A DNA stretch of 64,000 nucleotides from Hoplostethus atlanticus (Eukaryota; Chordata; Actinopteri; Trachichthyiformes; Trachichthyidae): positions 2,655,501-2,719,500 of the forward strand of contig JAXDDX010000058.1 in assembly GCA_034670405.1 (NCBI GenBank). The letters are read 5' to 3'. A model generated the notes under the pieces. That model saw only the letters and a list, made by a program, of their open reading frames with translations. It made no database searches and was not told the DNA's origin. A program made the translations under genes and the position numbers. This document shows, piece after piece, positions 1 to 19,440 of this stretch. Numbering within the stretch: position 1 is the stretch's first letter; each line of letters starts with the position of its first letter.

Positions 1-1711
1 TGAGAGAAGGGCTCACTGGAGGTGGTGTTCAGATCTCAAGACGTGGAAAGACATTTTGCTGAAATTGAATCTAGATCTCAAATAGAGTTGATACATTGCA
101 ACAATATCGTGCATGTTATGGTGTTGAATCAATAAGCTCACACAAACTACAGCAATAAAACATGTTATCTTTGGTAATGGTTTCACTGAAAAAGATTGAA
201 ATAAAATCTACATATAGCCCAATACGAAACTGTTTGTGTTATCATGCACTTCAACAGACACAGTTTCAATTTCCTCTGTATTCAGCCATGAATGACTGTG
301 TGTGAGTGTGAGTGTGTTTGCATATGACAGAGTGTGTGCAAGTGTGCATGTGTTGGCTAGCCAGAGGGCTGACACCATCAGCGTGCTGCAATTAGCCAAA
401 CCAGAGACAATGACATATTGAGCGCTGCTAGCACCTTCTGTTAGTCAACTTGCAAATCCCTCTTCAGGCTGCTGACACAACTACCATCCCATACAGCATC
501 ACACACACAATGTCATGCTGAAGCAGGTCTATGTCATAATAAAAACTGAAACAGAATTCTACTGATCATCTATTTTAACAGAAAGGCAGTAGATTGCTTT
601 CTGAAAGACAAGTATGCACCAAAAAAATAAAAGCTTAAGACCTCTAACACAAAGAGCAGATTCAAGTGTTTTTTATTGCTTCGGTGTGGCCTGTGGCTAA
701 GTATTACCTCCCCCTGCAGAGGTAAGACTTTGTCTGTCTGGTGTTTGGCCACCAGCCACATCAGATCAGACAGAAAACTACTGCAGTAAGGAGCATCCCA
801 AGACATATAGACAGAGGGAAGTCCACCAACTATTCTTAATGGCACAGCTCATCAGTCCCAGACTGTCGTCTAGCCTGCCATTACCCCTCTGCTACCCAAC
901 CCTGACATGACGGAACGCCTAATCACACAGGAGAAATCAGCCATTTCCCCTAAGGAGCTCCCTTCTGGGTCTGTGACAAGGACAAAGGTGGATGGCTCTG
1001 AGGAAAGGAAGGTGGGAGGCGTGAAAGTAAGGGGAGAGAGTGAGAGATGGAAGTAGAGAGCAACGACTGTGGGAGAGAGTGAGTACAAAATGAATGAAAG
1101 GCCAAGGGGATTGTGGAGGGGTAGATGCTGTGTAAGTGACAGCAGTATGAAAGAGAGAGAAAAAAAAAGATGAAAAGGGGAGGGTAGACGCGCGGAGCGA
1201 CACTTCATTTTCTGCATTTCTCCCTGAAAAATGTTTGGCAACAAATAGCATGTCTAGACAGCATTCAGCAAAAAGTAGTTACATTATGTAACAGTCGCCC
1301 TTGATGTTCTGTTAATGTTTAATACATCCTATTTCCTTGGTAGCAAACTACCACATCCCAATCTGCCTTATGGCACAAAACTATGACAAATTGCACCGCT
1401 AATCACACTTATTTAGCTACTCACACTACCAGAATGGCATTATCAAGACTTTATTATAACGGGTGTGAATACGCCTAGATTCATCTTTTTTTAGATTTGC
1501 TTTTGGTGAAACAGAAAACAGGACAGGAGCAGACTCCTGCAACAGGAAACAAAGACATGTTGGGCCTCTTTTACAATGGGTTCTTATGCTCAAATGTTGT
1601 GCTTACAACCAAGCCAAAGTTGTGCTTTATGAAAAGTTGATCTAAAATCAGCAGGTGACATTGACATTTTTCCAATTTCTTACAATACATCAAAATAAAC
1701 TGATTTGTTAA
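1..1711. other. stk11 intron 8, left part: no gene seen
   Basis: This stretch holds short TG-rich and GA-rich patches (300-350, 1010-1180) and no reading frame that resembles a protein. I searched the minus strand for the conserved last exon of LKB1 (ending ...RRLSACKQQ in human) and did not find it. Confidence 0.6.
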
Positions 1712-2077
1712 AGGGGAATTCCGGTATTTTTTAATTAATTAAATTAATTAATTTATTTGTACATATTCGTCATTTATACCCCAAAATAGGTACAAAAAGT
1801 TTTGGAATTGCTCCGGTAGATTGCCTCAGCCAGCAGTCGCGAAACAGGCTGCTATGGCTGCAACGTAATACGCAGGGGCAAGTGCGCCGATCAAAGTACG
1901 TCCACTAAAAGTGCTTGTTTTTGCCACTGACAGGCTCACATTGTTATTCAAAGTGTCTGACAACATTACGGAAAGGATCAGAGATACAGAGATAGACCTT
2001 TGTGTAACCAGAAAACGAAAGTCTCGCTGGCGAGATTTCGGAGCGAGACCTTCGAAACGAAATACCGGAATTACCCT
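1712..2077. mobile_element. TTAA-flanked MITE (piggyBac-like ends) in stk11 intron 8
   Basis: A 366-bp element is bounded by TTAA on both sides (1708-1711 and 2078-2081). The ends are inverted repeats: AGGGGAATTCCGGTATTT on the left against AGGGTAATTCCGGTATTT read inward from the right, one mismatch in 18. There is no coding capacity. The TTAA target and AGGG-type ends suggest a non-autonomous piggyBac-type MITE. A Harbinger-type element with a 3-bp TTA/TAA target is the alternative. Confidence 0.7.
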
Positions 2078-2227
2078 TTAATAATTTACCATCATGTTTT
2101 TGATGATATACAGGAATCTACGATTTAAAGGAATATTTGATAAAAGTGGTTGATTATCTTTCAGCACCTCCTCTGCCCCCCATCCACTCACTGCTCTCTG
2201 GCACTGCCCTGCACAGTTCACACTGAC

Positions 2228-10435
<8,208 letters not shown>

Positions 10436-10490
10436 GGCTGCCCCTTGGCTGGTGCAGGGTTTCAGACAGGGATGTCACTCACAGGTTCCC

Positions 10491-11760
10491 TCTGAACAGT
10501 AAAAGCTGCTTCAAAGCCTGTAGTTAAATGTGAATAAATAGCACAACTAGGTAGTAGTAAATAAATAGCAAGACTAGGTAGTAGTAAATAAAAGCTGTAA
10601 ACACAGGATGTTGTGCAAGGTAACTAAAATGTCAGAAAATGAATAAATTATGAATCCCAACGTCCTCCTTTTTAGGGTGCTGCCAGTTCTGTGCTGTGTA
10701 AGAATGGTGCCCAAAGCTTAAGTTGACCAACGTATGAAGTGCTATTGAAATGGCTTAAGAGTCGGGATCTGATACGAGTTTATGGTCTGGATTTGTGTGA
10801 GTGATCTCATACAATAAAGGTGTGGTTTGCTCATCTCAGCCATGTCCCTGTAGGATTGGACATTCCCAATCATATGATGTCTGCATTATTCTTCTTGAGT
10901 TGTCAACTTCGGTGTAAAACCAGATGCTTGTTGTCCTTAGAAGTTTGTGAAGTATTTAGTAGATGATAGTACGTTGTTTTTCTGAACAATGCATTGCTTC
11001 AGGGGAAGCTGCCACTTCACAGGCAACCTTAGTTATTGATTGATTGATTGACAACTTCCATGTAGCCCGACATCCTTTTTGTAGATCTTGGCACCAGGTC
11101 TCTTGTTCTGTGGATGATAAAATAGCTCTGGCTGTAATGCTAACACAGGATTCACACTACATCGGCGCATGCTGGTTAAGTTTAAAAATATATAATTATA
11201 CACTATATTTGTCAAGGTATAGCTCGGGTGGAGGGAGGTTTTGCACAGTTTCATTGAAAAAGTGTTAAGTTAGCTGCCTGAAAGCTATCGATCACTGTAT
11301 GTTTAGGTTGCCAGTGGCCAACTGTACTGTACCTGGCCGGTAACGAGCAGCTGTCTGCACCATGCAAACTTCCAGTAATTAGTTGGCTGGCTAATGTTAG
11401 CTACTGGATAAGTTAGCTAACCCGTGATTAATTACAGGGCTTGCTAGATAGCTAACGTTAGCTACCTGGCTAACTTAAGTTAGCTATAATTATACCGACT
11501 GAATGCATGTCAACTGGGCATCTATGCGCACCTCACATAACTAACGTAATATGCAATGCAAAATTATAGTTAACCGGTTTTACCTTTTGTTCGCCAGTGT
11601 TACTTACAGAAATAGTCAGAGAAGATAACTACTGCCATCTACCTAGCATGGCTACCTAGGTGTTAGAAACGCTTCCAACTTGTTTACATACGCCATGCTT
11701 CCGCCGCATGCAAATCTGAATAGACCGCAAGGCATTGTGGTATTGAGGATAATCGAGTAT
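10491..11760 (-). promoter_or_regulatory. stk11: Probable stk11 5' UTR splice, noncoding first exon and promoter region
   Basis: Upstream of the stk11 ATG (10435) a good acceptor, ttactgttcag, ends at 10492, suggesting that exon 1 starts near 10491 and is joined to a noncoding exon. The best donor upstream is tct|gtaagta at 11607, which would end a first exon lying roughly at 11608-11740. That stretch is richer in CpG and holds an octamer motif ATGCAAAT (11708-11715 on the plus strand). The 1.1 kb between is rich in AGCTAACGTTAGCTA-like words and has no coding signal. This is inferred from splice motifs only. Confidence 0.4.
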
Positions 11761-14280
11761 TATCCTCCTTGGTACAAGCCTACATGGTAGAATAAATGAC
11801 TTGCCTTGTTTTTAGAATCAGCGTGTCTTTCCTGAAATCATTTGTGGTTTGTCCATGGTTGCACTGCCCAGAAGTTTGTTTCTTGGAGAGGCCCTGGATT
11901 GTTTTGCAGAGTAGGATGCCCATTTAACTCCATCCTGTTTAAAGTCTCTCATATTGCTCAGGCTAAGTGCTGACGATAGGAACAGATGAATTAACTATAA
12001 AAAAAACAAAAAAACAATACTATTCTTATTTTCAGGGCGTTATGGCAACATCTCAACTCCCGCCACTAGGTGGCAGTACTGTTTTTGTGTATTATTTTAT
12101 GTTTCAGCCAAATGTATTGCAGACTGAGCTATTCACACCTGCCCTGTCAAAGAGATGCACTCACTGTATTTCAAATTTGACACAGTCCACCCTGGGCTTC
12201 TTCAATTTCATGCTACTCCTTGGAGTTCTCCCACTTGAAAGAGTCTAATATTTCTCAAAGATGGGACATAGTAAGCTGTACCCTAATAAAGACCACACAT
12301 AAATGGGTTCTCCAAATTCCCCAACATGCTGTATTCATTTGTATGGCTTGGCAGTGGTTATCCAAACCATGTGAGGAGCTGAGTGGATCTGCAGAGGCCC
12401 AGTGAAGAGGCAGGCCACCCACAGCCACCGCTCACTTCTCTCTCTTCTTCTTTCCTCTCCTCCTGGGTCAGGCAGCATTCCTTTGGTGCCCTGGGGATCT
12501 CCGCTGCTCTGTACAGCAACAGAAGGCAACATCATTCACAAAGACTCAGATACAACAGCATATGTTACGTTCATTTCCCCCCCACGATCAAAGAGAGAAC
12601 ATAAAAATATGGTGACAGACAGATGGGAAGACTGACATTATTTTGGCTTACTGCATACCCCACAGTGTGATGAGGTGAATGAGTGCAGGCAGAGAAAAGA
12701 GTAGCACTGATGCTGATGTTGAACGGTATTTCTTGATGGTCAAATACAATGATGATGCATATTAACCTGTTATCTCTGATGAATCATTTTATGACACATG
12801 AGACTGGATAGCATAAAAACATGTGTGTCCCTTTGGTTACGTTTTGTCCAATAATGCTGAACAATCAATCAATCAAACAATCCCTTGATAATCTCCAGAC
12901 AGACCTTTTCCTTAAGTAAAGCCATCTCTTCAGACAACCCAAGAAATGGGAGTATGGAACATTTAGGTCATAAAAGAGACCACCACACATGAAATACTAC
13001 ACACATTGTCCCTCTCACATGACAGATACTGTATATGGATACCTCTAAATAGTATGCAGCCCATTCACCTGCTATTACTCTCAGATCTTGCAATTTTGAG
13101 TCCGTCTCTCTCACTTGGTGGGCCTCTCCTTCTGTGTTTGATCACTGACTGACGATCTGAGGTGGATTTGAGTGTTCTTGATAAGATCCAATATGGCCTC
13201 GTCTATTGAACTTGAAATAGCCTGCCTATTTTGCTCAAGGGCAGCCCCACTTCTAACCCCATCTCTCAATTTGTGAATATTTTTTCTAACCACATCTATA
13301 GCATGAACTACCAGCATTCATATATAAAAATATAGTCAGTAGAATGGATATGACAGTGGAGCAGAGCAACTGAGTTAATTTACTCAAGTTACTCAAGTTA
13401 CTTACAGTAAGTCACTTACTTACTGTAAGTGAAAGGAATCATTTAACAAGCATAATGTAACCACAAACCCTTATAAATTAACATTACCCAGCATTCCCAA
13501 GCCTTGAAATAGTGTCTACTTATGTTTCATACTTAATACATCCAGTAGTAAATACTTTCACTATACCTGAACAAAATGTTGAATATATGACATCTGCTTT
13601 TTCCTTATGTTCTTTTCCATTATCTTTTTTATTAGATACATTTCTTTAGTTAGGTTTAGTAAAAGTAATTACATTATTCAAAACTGCACTATGTTGTTTT
13701 GGGAAGAGCATCTGAACCGCTGAAAGGTTTTAAAAGTCTGTATTATATCTAGAAACTAGAAGGTAACCATTTTGCTGTGGTGGTCCTAACCTCCACATTT
13801 AGACCACAAAGAAACAATATGTAGGCTTAATGTTCATTCACTTTGCTTCAAAAGATTGTCAAAGTCATTTCTCTTCCCCAAAACACATAGAGCAGCATAA
13901 AGAGAAAACGATAAACTATTGGACAGAAGACAGAACTTCAACTTCAACAATCTGTTTCACACACCAGACACCCAGGAGACACCGGACAAATCAGGAAATA
14001 TTTAGTGACCAGGACTTCACATTCATAGAATATTAGGGAATGAGATCTGCTCACAATATCTGTCCCAAAGAGTTATCAATAAAGTTTTATGTTGAACAGC
14101 TAAACTTTCATTTAATTAGACAATTCATTAATCAGCAAATATAAGTTTTATATGGAGTTTCTGAATTCATAGAAACACTACAGACTCTGAAAAAAGCTTC
14201 TCCATCTACGCCACAGATCTTAATTAGGCTTTAATTGGTCTAATATGGTGTGAAAATGTTTTGTGAGGTCATATAAGTGC
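11761..14280. other. Spacer between stk11 and fstl3 (divergent genes)
   Basis: No gene is supported here. On the minus strand, 13317-13111 is open for 68 codons with a protein-like composition (starts MLVVHAIDVVRKNIHKLRDG), but no family is recognised and there is no intron or partner exon I can tie to it. The rest is AT-rich unique sequence. Confidence 0.5.
12061..12079 (+). promoter_or_regulatory. CTCF-like site between the divergent stk11 and fstl3
   Basis: CGCCACTAGGTGGCAGTAC contains CCACTAGGTGGC, a full match to the vertebrate CTCF core CCASYAGRKGGC. It lies in the spacer between the stk11 promoter region and the fstl3 promoter, a natural place for an insulator. This is a motif match only. 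Confidence 0.5.
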
Positions 14281-14328
14281 CCAGCGTCTGGCGCTGGAGG
14301 GCATGGATCATTTCCTGACTCTGGAAAT

Positions 14329-14424
14329 TGAGTCAGAGTCAAACTGTGTCCTGCCCTGGCTTATTATTGGCTGAGAGTATCGCCCATCCCAGCAGCATAA
14401 TTCCATCTGGGCTAAATATTTATA
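14329..14424 (+). promoter_or_regulatory. fstl3: Probable fstl3 core promoter (AP-1, CCAAT, TATA-like)
   Basis: Upstream of the fstl3 ATG (14592) lie, in order, an AP-1 site TGAGTCA (14329-14335), an inverted CCAAT box in TTATTATTGGCTG (near 14365) and a TATA-like TATTTATA (14417-14424). A start about 30 bases after the TATA-like box would give a 5' UTR near 145 bases. The order and spacing fit a TATA-type inducible promoter. Inference from motifs. Confidence 0.5.
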
Positions 14425-14591
14425 CAGAGGGGGAACGACATCACTTATCCACAACACATTCATTCACATAAGGGAGAGCTACTTCCAGAGAAGTTAGAGT
14501 GATCCAGTCTATTGCCAGAAGCACATCACTTAATATTTTCCAAGAAAGGTTTTCAGAAAAGTTTTTGTACTAGCCATTTTGTGAGAACACA

Positions 14592-17500
14592 ATGAGCTTT
14601 TTGATTTCTGTTTTTGGTGTAATTCTCACTTTGTGTCAAATTGGGAGGAATCCTGCCAATGGTGAGTGGACCTTTCATCTATTTTTTAAAATGTATGACT
14701 ATAATTTATAATTTGTATAATGTGAAAATTATGCCTTGAGCCCTCTTGCAATACTCATGATGAAGTGTATATTTTTTCAGAATGCACATTCACATACTAT
14801 AATGTTTTAATAAGGGACTAGTTTTTACCTCAGACATTTAGAAATACAGTATAGCCTACTGTATCAAACACATGTTATTCCCAAAGAGATAAAGTGTTGT
14901 TTTCATTATATAGCCACCGACCAGAATACACTAGGATAAATTCAAGCTTATCAATGAGAGAAGATATAAAGATAAAACATATATAAAGTTTTCTAATAGG
15001 CAGGCGCTGTAGGTTAGTGCCTTACAATAAAAGAATACAGTACATGCTACAATATTATAGACAACAGGCTTTGGTCAGCCTGGCTGATGGATGTGGAAAT
15101 GGATGTTGAATAGAAAAGGTAAATCCAATGGACAGTGACTCAGAATTGTTCAACATATATCTGTTTACTTTAAGATTCAATCATATGTTTGGTATGTGAG
15201 TAGGCTAACTCATATCTGTGTTATGTGCTTGTGTTAGAGTAACTTAACTCTGTTATATGTATGTTGACTATGGCCATATTCAGCGGGGATGTGCTGGCTG
15301 CAACAAAGTCAGGACCAAAGGTGCGACATGGTGCTGATGAGAGGGGTGACCAGAGAGGAGTGCTGTGCTGGGGGCCGACTGGACACAGCATGGTCAAATA
15401 CTAGTCTGCCCATGAATGAGGTCAGCTTGCTGGGCTTCCTGGGAATTGTCTCCTGTAAACCCTGCAAAGGTAAACAAACGGCATTATCTCACGGAAATTC
15501 CCATAACCGCCTTCAGTTGAAGAACTGATGATAACACCCTGATAGACTTCAGTTAGAGTGAGAATTAGTTTTTGTTTGCCAAGTAAATCAAGTACCTGGA
15601 ATAAGTAATACTAAGTTGTACTTATCACACACAATGCACAAGCTGCAGTTGGCTAATACTGGATAGACAGGGATAGATTTTATATTTTATATTTAATTTA
15701 ACAGCATTACACTGTCCAGTCTATGTTATGTAGAATATTTTACTGGCCTGAGACTGCTACTGTCAGTCTGTACTTAGAGGTAAGTATAAGAAAGTTAAGA
15801 TAGGAAAGTTGTCAGGCAACCAACAGAGCCTATCATTGCTTAGGTATGAGGTTTTCATTCAGAGTGGATTTGATCAGAAAGTTTGGGAGGGCTTTAACAG
15901 ATAATGGGCTGTTAGGTCTTTTAATAAATGTCAACATCTTTTACACAAAATGATATAAGTTAGTAAGAGACAAAAGACTCTTGTCTCCTGTTGGGGGTGT
16001 TGATTTGAACCAAGTCATTTGCAAAGTAAGGTATTTATACTGTGAGCTCCCTGTAAAGCTCTTTAACAAAATGCAGACATGGATCTAGGCCAGGCGTTCC
16101 ATCTAACTCCATCCAGCTGTCCTGAGCTTCCCTCCTCTGTTGGAATCTCGGCAAGGTTCATTCAGGTTCACTCAGAGATAAATTCTGCTTTCATAAGGAG
16201 CACTTGCTCATGTGATCACGGGCCAAAATTGTGAATTGTTCTATGTTGATGAGTTCCAGTAAAAACCCAGCTACTGGCGGATTTAGGTAAACACACCCGA
16301 ACACAGCCCCAGCTTTTTCTGGCCTTTTCTGGCCCTGGCTTAGCGAAACAAGCCATAATTATTTTTGATTGGAATTGAGAGTTTTAAAGCTGTATACCTT
16401 ATAGCTATAGAACAATGTTAGGATGGGTCAGTTAAAAGAGAAATCTGACACTGGGTATTCACATAAAAATAAACTTCAATTTCATGACCACATTTACAGC
16501 CTCATCTTTAGATACAGCCTGTCTCTGCTTGAAAACTAATGGCAGCTTTATCTCATGACAAGTGAATGAAATTGATAGAATCAGATACTAGATATGTGCT
16601 ATTCCTCTTTTTCCCTTCTTCAACTCCTCCATCCCCCTCCTCTAATTCATTTTGCGTAAAATCTTTCCAATGCTATTGGAATGGAGGCCTGTTTGCCTCC
16701 ATGAGCAGAATAAGAAAATGAATTCCTGCAGACTCCGGAAGAAATGTCTGCCACATGCCCAGATGTCTGGGACTCATAATGTGCTACACTATCTTGATCA
16801 TTTGGCATTCTGTGGGAGGAAAATGTTAGTATCATGAGTGTCACGTTAATGAATGGTGTGTGATCGTACAGTCAACAGAAAATTTAACATCTGGAATAAC
16901 ACCTATATCATCATATTTCAGTCTGATTTCAGCTCTCGGTCAGGAACCCTGATTGAGAGAGAGGAAGAGAGAAAGAGAGAGAAAGAGAAAGAGTGAACAT
17001 ATATCCTTAGAGAGAGAGAGAACAATGGAAAAGAACAGGATATTGAAGTGGAAATCAGTTCCTGCTTGTGTACAGGATCCTAGGGACTCAGAGCTGATCG
17101 GGCTGAACAACTTCATCCCAACAGACTCAGAAAGGTCCTGGGAAGAGGGTTGTGTGAATTGTCTGGTGTTGCCTCTGTCCTGTGTAGGATTACAGTTCCT
17201 CCTGAGCTTTGACGTTATGGGGTGTTAGTGGAGCCTGGGCTTTCTCATTTCAGACCCATCTCTCAGCCTGTAAACTTCCCTGACAGCTCTTTGAACTCTG
17301 TCTGCCTCAAAGCCCCTCCGTCCCTCTGCAGGGGCTTAGCCCAGTCTGGGTGCAGCAGTACAGATGGATCTGACTGTTATGAAAACACACCAACCTCACA
17401 TTCCACCAGTGTGTGACCGACAATAAAGAGATGTGATTATTGTAAATATTGTGCAAGGTGAAAACCGTGTTATGGTGTAGGAAAAAACTTTGTTTTCGTG

Positions 17501-18559
17501 CTTGTTCTGTATAAAAATGCCTGTGGATCACCTGATGTCTGCAGATTTAGTTACACAGTTAGTACAGTAACATTAAACTGACACTGCACAGTGCTTTCCC
17601 AGATTTAAGACTCATTCTGCTTTTGTAGAGACTTGTGAGGGAGCGAAATGTGGCCCGGGGAAGGTTTGCAAGATGAAGACCGGAAGGCCTCAGTGTATGT
17701 GTTCTCCAGACTGCTCTCACATCTCCCGGAGGCATGCAGTGTGCGGCAGTGATGGGAAGTCATACAGGGACGAATGTGCTCTACTGCTGGCCCGCTGCAT
17801 GGGACACCCTGACCTGGAGGTCATGTACCAGGGAGAGTGCAAAAGTAAGCGAGTGTTAAACTTGAGTTGTACATGTTTAGTGCTTTACTTTGTGAATTCC
17901 AAGATCAAAATTGGATCACCAGCGGGAAGGAGGTCATTAATCTACCCCATGTCATTTCCAAGCTAAACTGTTTCACACCACAGCAATATTTCACTCTTCA
18001 CTCATGTCTTACTAATAGTCCTGCTTTGTTCATGTCCTGTCCAGAGTCGTGCTCCAATGTGGTGTGTCCAGGTACTCACACCTGTGTGACTGACCAGACC
18101 AACAGTGCTCACTGTGTGATGTGCCGCACAACACCCTGCCCAATACCCATAACCACTGAGCAGTCCCATCTGTGGCAATGACAACATCACTTACCCCAGC
18201 GCCTGCCACCTCCGCCGGGCCACTTGCTTCCTTGGTCGTTCCATAGGAGTTCACCACTACGGCCACTGCAACAGTAAGGCTGCATGAACTCTTGTCACAC
18301 TGTCACCTTCTATCTGTCTGCCTGTCTCGCTCTATCTATCTCTTTCACTTTGTCTCAAATACGTACTTAAGATTAATGTGCCATTGTTTATGAATATGAG
18401 CAATAATGTTGATTTTACACCTCATTCTTGACTGACTGACTCACCTTCTCTCCCTCACCCCGCCCCCCCCTCCCCCTCCCTCTCTCTCTCTTTCTCTCTC
18501 ATGCAGGTCCCCCAAGGAAATCTCAGGATTTTGAAGGCAGTGAGGAAAATGCAGTCTAG
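14592..18559 (+). CDS. fstl3: Follistatin-like 3, secreted activin/myostatin antagonist, with an apparent frame break in exon 4
   Basis: Exons 14592-14661, 15284-15469, 17629-17844, 18045-18273 and 18507-18559 join in phase 1 at each junction. Exon 1 gives a signal peptide ([16 protein letters not shown]...). Exon 2 is the follistatin N-terminal domain ([11 protein letters not shown] ... REECC ... DTAWSN ... LGFLGIVSC), exon 3 the first follistatin domain ([12 protein letters not shown] ... [13 protein letters not shown]), and exon 4 the second. Exon 5 gives a short acidic tail ending EENAV, like human EEENFV. Having two rather than three follistatin domains, and lacking the heparin-binding basic patch, separates it from follistatin. 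Intact length would be about 250 residues (human 263). The coding total is 754 bases, one too many: exon 4 changes frame between CRTTPCP and [14 protein letters not shown]. Read literally, the protein would stop early in domain 2. Confidence 0.93.
18045..18273 (+). CDS. fstl3: fstl3 exon 4 (follistatin domain 2) holding a frame disruption
   Basis: The first part reads [20 protein letters not shown] ... [12 protein letters not shown] in the frame carried from exon 3 and then reaches TGA at 18179-18181. The second part, [20 protein letters not shown] to GVHHYGHCN, is equally well conserved but lies in another frame and matches the phase needed to join exon 5. The shift (one base extra, or two missing) must lie within 18138-18169. 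No splice pair in the exon explains it. It is either a sequencing/assembly error, a polymorphism, or a young loss-of-function allele. Confidence 0.85.
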
Positions 18560-19090
18560 GTGGGGTATTTGTGACATAGTCCTTAGGCAGGAGTTGGGTT
18601 GGTCAACAACATTTCTAGCTTCCCATGATGACCTCTTATTTTGACAATCACTCACCCTGCCCTTTGTACATAGAATGACACCAAATACATTTGATATGGG
18701 AGAGCTTGTTGGAAGACATACTTTAGCCTCCTTTTAAAAAAAGCAACCAAAACTGTTGGTGTTTGCAAAGTGTGTTGGTTGTGAGTTAGGTTGTGGAACT
18801 AAGGGCAGAGGATGGCATGTGTCTTGAGAGAGAAATATGTGATGGGCTCTGTGGGAGATGTGTGCATATTGTAAATAGAATACCACTACTATTTATTGGA
18901 GAAGGTATCAAGCTCTATTTATGTTTTTATCCTGTATACAAATCCATATATTCTTAGAAAAAGCTGATGCAAAAAAAAAAGTATTTATTGTTGTATTATT
19001 TTGTTTGTTGTGTATATACAATTATGGTCACTGGCATTTTATAACTTTTTACAGTTTTTAAAGTCTCCATTTCCCACACCCACACCCCCG
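18560..19090 (+). other. fstl3: fstl3 3' UTR with AU-rich elements
   Basis: After the TAG at 18557-18559 the sequence is noncoding. Three ATTTA pentamers in U-rich context (CTATTTATTGG, CTCTATTTATG, GTATTTATTG) lie within about 18888-18990, resembling mRNA-decay AU-rich elements. I see no clear AATAAA nearby, so the 3' end is not placed. Confidence 0.45.
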
Positions 19091-19092
19091 CA

Positions 19093-19150
<58 letters not shown>

Positions 19151-19386
19151 CAACAAACTATTCCCTTAAAAGCAGTATGGTAAGAAACCCTAATTTGTTT
19201 GGAAACTTGATACCACATGATACCACATTATAGCCTGCCAATGTGGTTTCAATTCACCACAAGCAAAAACAGGACAACTGCAGTTTGTAATGTCTGAATT
19301 TTAGCCTTTGTTTGGAGGTGAGGGAGGGACTCAGTCCAAACAAAACTGTGCAGTATCTTTCCTCTCTGTCCCTGTCTGTCTCTGTC

Positions 19387-19438
<52 letters not shown>
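19093..19438. repeat. (CA)n and (CT)n microsatellites downstream of fstl3
   Basis: A (CA)n run covers 19093-19147 and a (CT)n run covers 19357-19438. Open frames across them are low-complexity products. Confidence 0.95.

Positions 19439-19440
<2 letters not shown>

Noticed and set aside
1-2227. Search for the last stk11 exon with the CKQQ-type C terminus
   Set aside because: No matching frame on the minus strand; presumed to lie beyond the left edge.
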